Of a stretch of 64,000 bases of DNA, positions 34,833 through 44,475 are shown one piece after another. The position numbers were made by a program, and so were the translations under genes. Numbering within the stretch: the stretch's first letter is position 1; each line of letters begins with the position of its first letter. Under the pieces are notes generated by a model, which saw only the letters and a list, made by a program, of their open reading frames with translations, ran no database searches and was not told where the DNA came from. The DNA is from Bemisia tabaci (Eukaryota; Arthropoda; Insecta; Hemiptera; Aleyrodidae): NCBI RefSeq assembly GCF_918797505.1, contig NC_092797.1:3320288-3384287 (forward strand), in the 5' to 3' direction.

Positions 34833-35053
34833 CGTCACCTTCCGGCCGAAGTATCACAAGCGCCATGCGACATTTCAAAATTTCCGCCGCCATTTTATTT
34901 TCTTACAGAGTAATTGCTCAACGGAGCTGTCCGAAAATTTCACTGAATTTTCTACGTGTTGTCGATAAAATTCAGTAGAATTTTTCAGACAGATTCTACC
35001 AACAATTTCTCTGTAAAACAAATAAAATGGTGGCGGAAATATTGAAGCGTCGC
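34833..35053. mobile_element. MITE family J copy, right tip lost
   Basis: CGTCACCTTCCGGCCGAAGT at the left; the right arm runs through AATAAAATGGTGGCGGAAAT and GAAGCGTCGC, then stops short of the terminal repeat. Confidence 0.77.
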
Positions 35054-35099
35054 TGTACATAGTGCATGTACTTCCGTTTGGCAAAAATACGTTCAAGTG
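35054..35099. mobile_element. MITE family F fragment
   Basis: TAGTGCATGTACTTCCGTTT then GGCAAAAATACGTTCAAGTG: one arm only, joined to the truncated end of the J copy before it. Confidence 0.5.
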
Positions 35100-35781
35100 T
35101 CCCTTGTTTTCTAGTTACCGTCGATGAAAAATGAATCCTGTATTATCTTCCATGAGGACCCCAGAACTTGAGCAATAGGCGAATCAGCCAATCAGAGACG
35201 ACTCGTGAAAGTAAGGGGTGCCATTCGGCCTGCAATTACCAATTAAAATTGCTTCTCCTGTTTTATGTTTGGTTTTTCCTCCGGACAGTGTGGCAACCTC
35301 TGGAAGGAGGACGCTGAGGGAGTAATCAATCCAGCATGCGGGAATCCAGCGTCCTATTTTTCGCCTCCAAGACGGAGACGGCCCTACTTGTCTCTTTGCC
35401 AAGAATTTTGACGCTAAATATTATCACCATTACTTATCCACTCATATTGAAAGCAGCCATAAACTCCTGATCGGGCTTCGAGCATCCACCCACGCCACGC
35501 CGCCGCCGCGACGCTCTTCGATACTTCCGCTCCTCGCATCAAGCATTACCGCTTCCCTATGAAGTGTGTATTAACTCGTTAAGAGTGTAAAAATAGACTC
35601 TATTTGTGCTACGTAACATTAAAACGATTCATATCGATTTATTCTCATTATTGGAATTGCAAAAGTTTGTGTCATATTTATATTTGTTATTTATTTATTT
35701 GGAGATTTTTTGGCTCCTATTTCTTTTATGAGATATATTGGATGCCACGCAGCCCATAACAATATATACAATATTAACAAT
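35100..35781. other. Unassigned DNA
   Basis: No feature recognised. Confidence 0.5.
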
Positions 35782-36200
35782 CGGTCAGATCACTGGTCAC
35801 AGAATCGTGTTTTAATGATTGATTCTTGTGTATTAGCTACAGATAATAAGATTTGTCCAAACAGCAACTTTCTACGTTCAGTATTCACCGAGCTATCGCC
35901 CTTTGACGTCATCCACCGCAATAGTGTGACACACTTGGTTTCTTCCGACTTGCTTTCATCCGAGTTTCACATTGAGTCACCAGTGCAAATGTGTGTCTTG
36001 CTGACTGATGAAAGTACGGTGCAAGAAACCAGGGGTGTGACTACCGCGGCGGATGACGTCGAAAACACGACTTTTCAAAGGGCGGTACCTCGGTTAATAT
36101 TAAACGTAGAAAGTTGCTGTTTGGGCAGATCTCATTATTCCTAGCTCAACTCAAAGAATCAATCATCAAAACACGATTCTGAGACCAGAGCAACTGACCC
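35782..36200. mobile_element. Large foldback element, two arms of about 205 bp
   Basis: Left arm CGGTCAGATCACTGGTCACA ... CAACTTTCTACGTTCAGTAT and right arm ATTAAACGTAGAAAGTTGCT ... GAGACCAGAGCAACTGACCC are complementary along most of their length, with little or no spacer. No coding capacity; the open frame across it is fortuitous. Confidence 0.82.
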
Positions 36201-36249
36201 ATACAAACAGCTGGTAACACAGGATGATTGAAAATTATTAATACAGACT

Positions 36250-36325
36250 CGCGGCCATGGCGCCTTCAACATTGCGCGATACATTACGCATCACCAGGAG
36301 GTTAGTTTAGTTGCTTAACCAAGTA
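36250..36325 (+). repeat. Fragment related to tandem array L
   Basis: GCGCCTTCAACATTGCGCGA then GAGGTTAGTTTAGTTGCTTA resembles the part of the L unit with GCGCCTTCAATTTCGAATGA and GTTAGTTTAGTTGCGTGACC. Confidence 0.5.
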
Positions 36326-36434
36326 ATTTGCAGGATTCCTTTTTTTGCGATCCATTTTAACTACCTGAGGCTGCGATTCCGTCTGGTTGGGCCAAGCACA
36401 AAGCCTTGATTAGGAGAAAGGAGTGCAGTGTGAT

Positions 36435-36728
36435 CATAGGTGAATCCAGGGGGGTTGTAGGGGGCGCACGGCCGTACGCCCCCCCCCTTTTGCCGAGAAA
36501 AAAGGGAGAAAGAAAAATGAGGGAAAAAAGGGGAGAAAGAAAAAGGGAAGGAAGGAACAATGAAAAAAGGAAGAAAGAACGCTTATTCTTCGCAAATATT
36601 CATGACGAATTTTACTCAAATTGCGTATTAGATGCTCTAAAATTTCGACAATTTTCTGAGAGGATCCCTCGGGGCCCCTCTGACACCCCCACCCCACCAG
36701 CCGTTCGAAGTGCCTGGATCCGCCCATG
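36435..36728. mobile_element. hAT-like MITE with 8-bp target duplication
   Basis: 294 bp, left CATAGGTGAATCCAGG, right CCTGGATCCGCCCATG, imperfect inverted repeats. agtgtgat flanks both sides exactly (36427-36434, 36729-36736). The interior contains a purine-rich GGGAGAAAGAAAAATGAGGG stretch. Confidence 0.86.
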
Positions 36729-36736
36729 AGTGTGAT

Positions 36737-39700
36737 GGTACGGTCTAACTTCGTTTTTTCCGTGCGGAAAATTCCTTTCGAATATTTCCTTTCGATCCGG
36801 GTATGACGTCAAGTCACCCCGAAGTTGGAGCCCGTAATTTACGACGGGAAAGCCTCCCTACAGTTTTTAATTAAAGTTGGGGGAATTCCGGGCCCGAAAT
36901 GCAAACCGGGGGCGGATTCGCACTCCGAGTTAAGTAGGTTAGCAGTTAAGTTGATTGATTTTGTTCCCTGAGCTGCGGCGGCGGGAGAGTAACTGAAACT
37001 CAACCGCCGTTTGAACAGTTTCAGCGAGTTCGGGAGGGGGCGAGGAGAGGGGCGGAGGTTTCGCGCACCGGAGAAAATCCACAAAAACGCAATTACAGCT
37101 GAACAACGGAGTGAACTCACTCTTGATCAGTTACACCGCAGTTTTGCGGGTTGCATCGCGCAGCCGAACGGCGCGGCGTGCGGGAGATAGCGTGCGACCG
37201 ACGCTTCATTTTCGGTGGCGCTGTGCTGTGAACGAAGCTAATTCTGTCGTTATTTTCGGGAAAGTTCATTGTGCAGGCCCCGAGGTGGAGAGAGTTGGGT
37301 CGTTCATGAACCGTTGGATATTCCAGAAAGGCGAGTTTTCTTGGCTTTACCAATTTCCTTTCTTTTCCTCGACTTTTCAAGATTTCTGAAATGAAAATTT
37401 TCCAACCTCTCTCCGATTTTCATAGGCTGTTGAGCATAAATGTCTGCATAATCTCTTGTTGATTCGACAATGAAAGAAGCGAAAAACTTACACGATGGCC
37501 ATTTCGGCTTACACCATTGTCAGGTGTTAAAACAAGTTTATAATGAAGACATGCACGAAAAACGAAACGAAATTATATTTACAGTTGTGTTGATAAACTC
37601 GGAAAATCACAAAAAACTATTATTGAGTCGCACAAAAGGTAGTTATGTTGAAGAGATTATTGGAAAGAAACTCACTTATATGCTGGAGGTTACCATGTAT
37701 AAATAAGAGCGAAAAGCAAATTGAGTAGCCAACAAAAACCTATTAAAACAATAACTGAATCCGGGGAAAATTGCTGCAGAATATGAAAGATTAAATACAG
37801 AAAAGCAAGTTAATCACAAGCTCATTCTCAATTTGAAAAGATAGCAAAAAGTTTTGATTCGTCGTGACCAAGACAGAAGAGAGAAGATTATCCCGAGTCA
37901 CAATTTTTTGCTCTTTTTGGTTAAAAATGAGTTTGTAATCAACTTTTGAAACGATCCGTTTTTTTGTATGTGATCGTTTGTACACTGTAGCTGCCTTTCT
38001 TGGATTAAGTTGTTATTTAAAAAAGAAAAAGAAGAAGAAAAAGAGAGAGAAAGAGCGAGGAAAAAAGTGTAAAGCATGCAAATCCTGCTTCTTTTCATCC
38101 ATTCACTTTTACATACTCCTACAAGCATAACTATGTCCAATGTAAGGTTTTTTATTTTTTTATTGTGTTTTTTATTATCGAAAAGCAAGACCTCCAATGA
38201 ATAGGTTACCTTGACGTAATCATATTTTCCTTCTTATTCTAAACGGATTTGTATTATTATTCAACCAAGATAAATCTCAAATTCTGGGGGGAAAAGTCTC
38301 ACCTCTCCTCCGAATTTGGGGGTGTTTTTTCGTGGCAAATCGTGCAGGACCAATGTTTTTGTGGAACAATTTAAATCAATTTAACTTTTCTCTTTCTCTC
38401 TCTCTTTCTGTATCCCTGACTATTTAATTTTGTTAACATTACAAAAGTCGATGTTTCAAGTGTATGATCCCGCACACAAATGAAATAAAACATATTCGTC
38501 GGTCTCTTTTCGTCCCTTCCTAAGCTGGAAAAACGCAGCCGACACATAATGCTCCCGACAACATCAGAGATAAGAGCACAATAATTGTCGCAAGACGATC
38601 GTCTAAACTGTCTTAACGGCGTTTTGAACGAGGCTTAAATCAAAAGAACGGAGAGGAAATAATGACATCAGATGGCTGGAAGTTTCATTGAACGTCTTGG
38701 AGCACTTGCTGGAGCCTTAATCCAACCTCATTTATTACTATTGTTTTCATCTTCGCGTTTTTCTCACTTAAGAGCATAATTGTCTAGTCTTCAAATCCAT
38801 TACTCTCCATTTTTTCGCCTCTCTCCATTTCCCTAATTTCCCCGACTGCTCCGGGCTGCGCTGAATGCACCAAGAAAAATGTAGGTTCCGCCAGGCGAGT
38901 CTCCTCAAAGGGGGTTATCACAAAAAAGAGGGAAGCAAGAAACATAAAAGGAATAAAAGTGAGAGGCAAAAAGGGGAAGATTACATTTGCAATGTAGATA
39001 GCACTGGCAAAGGCAACTCTTACCTACATAAAGGTTTTCCAACTCAGCTTTTCGCCGATCCATCTTCTTAAATACAATAATAAATCTTGAATGAAATACA
39101 GTCTTCGCAACTCTTTTTTCGGAGCAACAGTATGTTGGGAGCTACTCTCCAGCTGGCAATCTATAAAGTTTCTTATAATCTTAAAAGGCAAAGAAAAAGT
39201 AGCAGCTATAAAAATTAAACGCGGCTCTTAACGCACTAGGGTGTTATTTATTTTTTTTGCCCATAACAGGCGCTTCTAATTATAATTTGCTTGATTCGCT
39301 CTTACAACATTCTTATCGATGAAAATTCAGCCCAAAAAACGGTTGGTTAATAATTATTTTTCCACGTTGGTTTTCAGCCGATTATAATGAAACTAGAGGA
39401 ATTTATGACGTGGAAAGAGCTCTTACTTTCTGTCATAGACGCCTCCAGTCTCTGATCTCATAATAAAGAGGAACTATTTCTCCCTAGAGTTGCGACATTC
39501 ACCTTCCTCTGAAATGAAGTGGAGTTTATTTGGTAAAAGGGTGGTAAACGTGTGTCTAGAATCAATTTCCAATTTTCTTCTTTTCTTTTTTTGACCCCCT
39601 GTTTAAAGGAATCGAAATGGTCATAATTCAAAAAGAAAATAATGGATCTAAGAGAAAACTTTAACCATAATTTTTTGGGTAGGTAACGGATTCATTAAGT

Positions 39701-40393
39701 TTATATTACTACTTTTTTCTGTTACGAAATCAACGATTCCGAGACCAAACCCGTTTTAGTTTTTGGTGTGCAGAATCGTGCAGATGCAATCCAAAAAACC
39801 TCAAATTAACAATCAAGCCAGGCAACCGTGAACCCACGTTGGCAAATCTTCGTACAAATCACAAATGAACGGAATTATGACAGTTAAAACGGCGAATTTT
39901 CCATGCTATCAGGCAGCTACGTTCCACGTTTATTACCGCGTTAGCTTATGAGACGACTGGTCGCGTGATCTGCCCCGCGAATTGAGAACCACTCAACTCC
40001 ACAGAGAAGCGCAACGTCGTTAGGTGTTTTTTGTTCCTTACCACCGTGATGCGATATGCATATTGCATACGTCTCGGGCGCAACGACGCTGCGCTGCAGG
40101 AGACGGGGCCGCGTGTATATCTCCTTAATGGTCCTCCTACATCACCGACGGCGTTGTCGGATTTCACGGATTACTATCGCATATCCAGCGCAAAAATGTA
40201 TAAATTTCGCTGAATTTTGCGCTCAGCGTGGCAGGGTAGTAGAATCAAATGAATTCGTCCGCAAAATCTCAAGAGAAATAAAGAAATTTGGCAACCGTGG
40301 ATGTTACCTGCGACGCGCCTCGAGAGTGAGCTGTAAAGGCATCGCTCATTCCCGTTTGTAAGTGCAAAATGTGCCCGGAATAAGAGCTCAGAA
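36737..40393. other. Long stretch without recognised repeat family or gene
   Basis: 3.6 kb in which none of the MITE families listed here is visible. 36840-37240 is GC-richer. A 78-codon ATG frame at 37470-37706 (starts MKEAKNLHDGHFGLHHCQVL) has no domain I recognise. 38020-38060 is purine-rich and 38392-38410 is CT-rich. If the window contains unique host sequence, this is the best candidate. Confidence 0.45.
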
Positions 40394-40459
40394 CTAAAGT
40401 GCTAAGGAGGAACCCCGTATGAACTTTTGGACATTGCCAAATTTCCGTCGATAGAATAC
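40394..40459 (+). mobile_element. MITE family A, left fragment, interrupted by the LTR element
   Basis: CTAAAGTGCTAAGG followed by CCCCGTATGAAC and ATTGCCAAATTT matches the left end of family A. The match stops at the LTR insertion point. About 12 bases right of the LTR (44893-44904) could continue it, but the rest of the element is not recognisable. Confidence 0.65.
40456..40459. repeat. Target-site duplication, left copy (atac)
   Basis: The four bases just outside the LTR at 40460 are repeated at 44889-44892, just outside the other LTR. Insertion fell about 65 bp inside a family A foldback fragment. Confidence 0.85.
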
Positions 40460-40872
40460 TGTGGCGGCGGGTCAATTCACCTACGACGTCTAACGACAAT
40501 CGCGGATGAATTGATCCGTCAAACTCTCACTCAAAAACCGAGAGCTCCGCACCGGCACTTTTCAGCGCCGTTCGTAGCTTCGTGGATTTGAGCGAGGGCT
40601 GCCTAAAATGATTGATGGGGACGATGAAGGATGAAGAAAGAAGAATGTGAAATTTAGCTTCACTTAAAACAACCGAGCATCAAATAAACTCTCTCAATAA
40701 AACGCTCTCGTCCTTCTCGTCGGGAGGACCTTACCGGACTGCCTGACCACAGTCCGGTCGCGCGCTGGTTGCCCGAGAGCGCAACTAGCGGCCCCCTCCC
40801 GATCGCCGCTCGGCACCGCGCATGTGCGCCGTTCGGTGCTTCTCCTCTCTAGCGGCAGCGGGGAGTATCACA
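40460..40872 (-). repeat. 3' LTR of the retrotransposon (downstream in element sense)
   Basis: It matches the other LTR at 412 of 413 positions by my reading, with identical length and termini. Near-identity of LTRs, which are identical at insertion, is the standard sign of a young copy. No AATAAA is evident on the coding strand of the LTR, so the polyadenylation site is unassigned. Confidence 0.93.
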
Positions 40873-40885
40873 TACCTCCCGCTCG
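40873..40885 (-). other. Putative polypurine tract
   Basis: On the minus strand the bases before the downstream LTR read GAGCGGGAGGTA, a short purine-rich stretch where plus-strand DNA priming is expected. It is brief and ends in TA, so this is a positional assignment. Confidence 0.45.
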
Positions 40886-41460
40886 ACTAAAGGAAATCTT
40901 GCACAAGATTTCCTTTCTATTTTATTTGATGCTTTTTTGTTTTCTCTATTTATTTTTATTTTTTTTTTCAAGAGTAACAAAGAAAATAATCTTTTTTAAT
41001 AACAAAGTTTACCGTTAAATTACATACAATAGGAAAAAAAAGAAAAAGTTTACATTACATTTTTAATACAATTTTCAATACAAATTTACAAATACAATTT
41101 TCAAAAAAATTTGAAATGTTTATTATACAATTTAAATTGTATACTAAAATTCCTTTTTTTTTTTGAAAATTGCAAATGTTTACAAGGAGAAGAGAGGAAA
41201 AAAAAAACTTTTGACAGCTTTTTCAGTGTCTTACACTGTTCAATTACATACAATGCAATAGAAAAAAAAAGTTTACAATACATTTTTAAAAAAGTTTACA
41301 ATACAATTTAAATTTTATAATATTTTTTCTTTCTTTTCTTTTTTTCGAAAAAACGGAAATGTATACAAAAAGAAAAGGAAAAAATACAAGAGACAATTTT
41401 CAGTGGCTTTTTGGTGATTTGCTGTGTCCTCTGAAGTTTCTATCATGCGACATGTCTGTT
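40886..41460. other. AT-rich noncoding tail between gag and the 3' LTR
   Basis: About 575 bp of A- and T-rich sequence with repeated GTTTACAATACA, TTACATACAAT and TTTTTAATACA modules (41021-41110 and 41240-41310). This is where pol would lie in a complete element, and no trace of pol is visible. Confidence 0.7.
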
Positions 41461-43269
41461 CTATTTTTTTGGAAAATTGTTTTCGGTTTTCCCACATCCA
41501 TCATAATATCTGCTCCTGTGCCCATTTTCTTCTTTATTTCTGTCAGAATACTGATTTGTCGCTTTGACCGCATTCACCTGTTTTTCGAGCTGTATATTTT
41601 TGATGAGCCGTGATAATTCATCCAATTTGCTTTCCAAATCTGAAGTTTTTTGTACAATATTCGACTGAACAGATGGTTTATGGGCGGGTTTTCCTATGGT
41701 TTTCGCTTGTTCCACTTTTCTGACATTTTCACGCAATTGATGGATAGTCTCATTTTGAAGTAGATAGACTTTTTCTGCCATTTCCGGTCTAAATCCACTT
41801 ATAATTATTTCAATCAATTCCTTGTCGGTTAATCTATCCCTTATTGTAGAGGCTAGGTATAATTTTTTTTCAAGATAATCTCTACCACTTTCGTCTTCCG
41901 TTTGCACTCTTGTCTGGAATTCCAGAAGATCATTCCCCAAATTTGTCGTCTCTTTAAATTCTTTGACAAATTTTTTCTTAAATTCCTCAAAGGATAAAGT
42001 TCCTAGATAAGTTCTATTGTTGATGTACCATAACACGTTTGCCTTTTCTAACGCAGCTGCTAAACAAATTTTTTTATGATATTCGTCCCATCCTGCTATC
42101 TCCGCATATCTTTCAATTTGTTTCAGAAACTCGATCGGTTCTTCTTTTTTGAATTCGGGTGTTCCTAATTTCGGCGGTTTAACATAAATGGACGGCTGAT
42201 TTGCAAAAAGGTTATCAACATTTCTAGGATAGGTAAATCTTGGAAAATCATAAGCTTTCTTAACCATTTCCTCGGGACATTGTGTATGTGTGTGATAAAA
42301 TGGATTTTGTGGCAGAGGGCGAGAGTACTGACTACCCAGTTGATTCATTTCGTACCATTCGGGTCTGCGGTTTTGCATTTGGCTCAATTGATCTCCTTGT
42401 TTTTTATTTGCTTCCAAACTTCGCTCAACGGTTTCTCTTAGTTGAGCAATCTCTCGATGTATTTCGCCAACTTCTTGTCGTGTCTGGCTGAGTTTTTGTC
42501 TAGTCTCAGCAATTCCTAGCCCAATTGTTGCCATCTGTTGAGTTTCTACAAAAGAGTCCTGAAATGTGAATTGACTGTCTATTTCAAAGGGATTTAGAGT
42601 TACATTTTTGTCTGGGTATGGTTTCGATGTTTCAGCATTTTGTGTATTTGATTTCCGAAGTTCATCCTCTAATGTCTGCTGATTTTTTGTTCTCCTTAAT
42701 ACCTTTTCCAATTTTGATAAAGTATTTAACGAGTTCTCTAAGGGAGTTGTATTAACCTTTAACGTGCCGTCCTTTAATTTTGCCAACGCATCCGCAGCGT
42801 CTTTTGTGCGGGCATACACATATGGAATTCCAAACGTGGCGAGTTCTTGCTCTAACTCATCCCTAGTCATCTTGCTACAATGCTTGGAATTCCTAGATTG
42901 ACTCAATGGGGGTAACTCACTCGAAAAGTTATATTTTCCTCCTTGGTTTTCTAAACCCAAATTGTGAGTCAAATTTTCGTATTCGATATCTAAATCATCC
43001 TCTAAACGTGGTTTAATTCCAAGGAATTCTACCGTATCCACTCCACACAGCTCCTTTTCGGCTGAAGGAGGTAAAAGAATGTTCAATTCATCTGCCAGAA
43101 AGTTTAAAATTTTCTTAGTGTCGATTCGTTGTAATGCCAACAACACATTGATTTTGTCTTCTGTAAATTGCAATTCAGGTAGTTCTTTCCGAATGAAGGG
43201 TAGAAATTTTCTCGATTCTACTGTGATATCCTTTGCTTTTTCAAATTTAAAACACAATTTTTCTTCCAT
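41461..43269 (-). CDS. gag: Gag-like structural polyprotein of the LTR retrotransposon
   Basis: 602 codons starting at ATG (43267-43269), just after a T-rich run on the plus strand. Gag assembles the particle that packages element RNA in the cytoplasm. Visible layout: acidic N-terminal part (1-110); a short helical segment near 133-170 that begins MTRDELEQEL; a coiled-coil-prone stretch at 251-298 (repeating QKLSQTRQEVGEIHREIAQL); a capsid-like core at about 365-525 resembling the Retrotrans_gag family (PxFxG-like start PPKLGTPEFKKEEPIEF, then an alternating helical pattern through FRPEMAEKVYLLQ); a second coiled coil near 540-570. The last 15 residues (YYDGCGKTENNFPKK) look like a damaged CCHC zinc knuckle: only CGK remains of the usual C-x2-C-x4-H-x4-C. 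The frame is fully open, so it may still be translated. No pol follows; AT-rich noncoding DNA runs from the stop to the LTR. Confidence 0.88.
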   Translation of the reverse strand: MEEKLCFKFEKAKDITVESRKFLPFIRKELPELQFTEDKINVLLALQRIDTKKILNFLADELNILLPPSAEKELCGVDTVEFLGIKPRLEDDLDIEYENLTHNLGLENQGGKYNFSSELPPLSQSRNSKHCSKMTRDELEQELATFGIPYVYARTKDAADALAKLKDGTLKVNTTPLENSLNTLSKLEKVLRRTKNQQTLEDELRKSNTQNAETSKPYPDKNVTLNPFEIDSQFTFQDSFVETQQMATIGLGIAETRQKLSQTRQEVGEIHREIAQLRETVERSLEANKKQGDQLSQMQNRRPEWYEMNQLGSQYSRPLPQNPFYHTHTQCPEEMVKKAYDFPRFTYPRNVDNLFANQPSIYVKPPKLGTPEFKKEEPIEFLKQIERYAEIAGWDEYHKKICLAAALEKANVLWYINNRTYLGTLSFEEFKKKFVKEFKETTNLGNDLLEFQTRVQTEDESGRDYLEKKLYLASTIRDRLTDKELIEIIISGFRPEMAEKVYLLQNETIHQLRENVRKVEQAKTIGKPAHKPSVQSNIVQKTSDLESKLDELSRLIKNIQLEKQVNAVKATNQYSDRNKEENGHRSRYYDGCGKTENNFPKK

Positions 43270-43443
43270 TTTTTTTTTTTTTTTTCAAAAGAATTAAACG
43301 CTCGAAAAGAAAAGTGAGAGAAAAAATAAAGATTTCCTGTCAACGTGGCACTCCAGCACACATGAGAAAAAAATTAAGTGAAAAAAAAAACTGCAGTGAT
43401 TTTTCAGAGCGCGGAAGGGATTTCCTCTATTAGCGTAGCAAAA

Positions 43444-43547
43444 ATGAGACAAAAACACATACAATTTTCCAGAATCTAAATGTGACTCAAAATTTCATGA
43501 GACCAACACATACATTTTTCCGGAATTAAATGTGATTTAAAAATTCA
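43444..43547. repeat. Direct repeat pair in the LTR element leader
   Basis: Two adjacent units of about 53 and 51 bp, both running from ATGAGAC through ACACATACA, TTTTCC, AAATGTGA and ending near AAAATTTC or AAAAATTC. They lie just upstream of gag and have no coding potential. Confidence 0.65.
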
Positions 43548-43753
43548 TCTTCTACTTTACCGTAGCAATTTTGAACACTTAAACTTATATGTGCTCAAAA
43601 AGAGAGAAAAAAAAATAAAACTGTGAAAATGAAGCTTGTCTGGCAACGTGGCAAAAAAAAATGAAAATGAAAAAACGAATCCTTCCTCTTTTTAAAAAGT
43701 GATCTTCTTGGCAAATAATCAAAGATTTCCTTTTCAGGTTTTGAATAACCTTC

Positions 43754-44098
43754 TCACTGATGTAGGATCCTGTGAGCGCATAAGTTTCCAATCGCAAACG
43801 TAACGTGACGATTCACAAGAAATGACTGGAAATATTCCCCTGCTAATATTAAACCTTTTGTCTCCAATTCACAAGCACTCAAATTCTGTTCTTCTTCAAA
43901 AGGAATGAATATGTGGGAAATTTGCACATTCACTCCACTTTGGTTCTCTTCTAATAGCCAAGCAGCCACTCCTAAATTCGTAGTGTCGCAAACTACAGTG
44001 ATATCGTTTAGTGGCATTTGTCTTGACAAAAAAGAAGAGAGATTTCGACAAAATATAAGTATGTGAGCAGCAGGAAAGGGGGGATCTAAATAAATCAA
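43754..44098 (-). pseudogene. RNase H-like pol fragment in the leader of the LTR element
   Basis: An open stretch of 114 codons with no ATG at its start (first codon TTG). Residues 31-105 resemble the RNase H domain that follows reverse transcriptase in retrotransposon pol: a first catalytic-Asp motif in VVCDTTNLGVAAWLL (Asp38), then ACELETKGLILAGEYFQSFL, where Glu79 matches the second acidic residue and the LILA...F..FL pattern matches the family helix. The third acidic position, normally in a TDH-like motif, reads AIGN here, so activity is unlikely. It lies upstream of gag in element sense, although pol domains normally lie downstream. No reverse transcriptase or integrase flanks it. It could be a rearranged remnant or a captured piece of another element. 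Confidence 0.7.
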
Positions 44099-44130
44099 TC
44101 GAGTTCTGAACTATCGTGATTAAAAAAAAA

Positions 44131-44427
44131 TCATCAATTTGGGATCAATATTACATCGTTTTCGTGTACATTGGCTAAATGTAGAACACGATGCAATTAA
44201 TCTCCCAAAATGACCCGTTTAACTACCGTGGCTAGGTGTAGTTTCGGTTATGAAATAACTGTCGGAAAAACAGATCATCAATTCGGCATCGATTTTACAT
44301 CGTTTCCGTCCACATTGGCTAGGTGTGGAACGCGATGCACTTTATCTAAAAGAATCATCAATTTCGCATCAATATTACATCGTTTTCGTCCACATTGGCT
44401 AGGTGCGGAACGCGATGCACTTTATCT
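44131..44427. repeat. Tandem leader repeats of the LTR element
   Basis: Three related units begin with ATCATCAATT at about 44131, 44273 and 44353. Each contains TTACATCGTTTYCGTNNACATTGGCT and then a GAACRCGATGCA motif (the last two copies are closest, about 80 bp apart). They lie between the primer-binding site and the RNase H fragment. Such leader repeats can vary in number between copies. Confidence 0.75.
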
Positions 44428-44457
44428 CACGACCTTGACAGATCGAGCGTACTCCGG

Positions 44458-44475
44458 ATCGCCCAACCTCCACCA
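44458..44475 (-). other. Putative primer-binding site of the LTR element
   Basis: Directly inside the upstream LTR the minus strand reads TGGTGGAGGTTGGGCGAT. Binding sites for tRNA primers begin TGG because tRNAs end in CCA, and the position with zero spacing fits. I could not match the following bases to a particular tRNA, so the primer is unknown. Confidence 0.6.

Noticed and set aside
35710..36144. 144-codon open frame on the plus strand
   Set aside because: Lies within the large foldback; one half is the reverse complement of the other, which a real protein gene would not be.
37470..37706. 78-codon ATG frame in the repeat-poor stretch
   Set aside because: Not recognisable, short, and without visible splice context; noted only as a place to look with transcript data.
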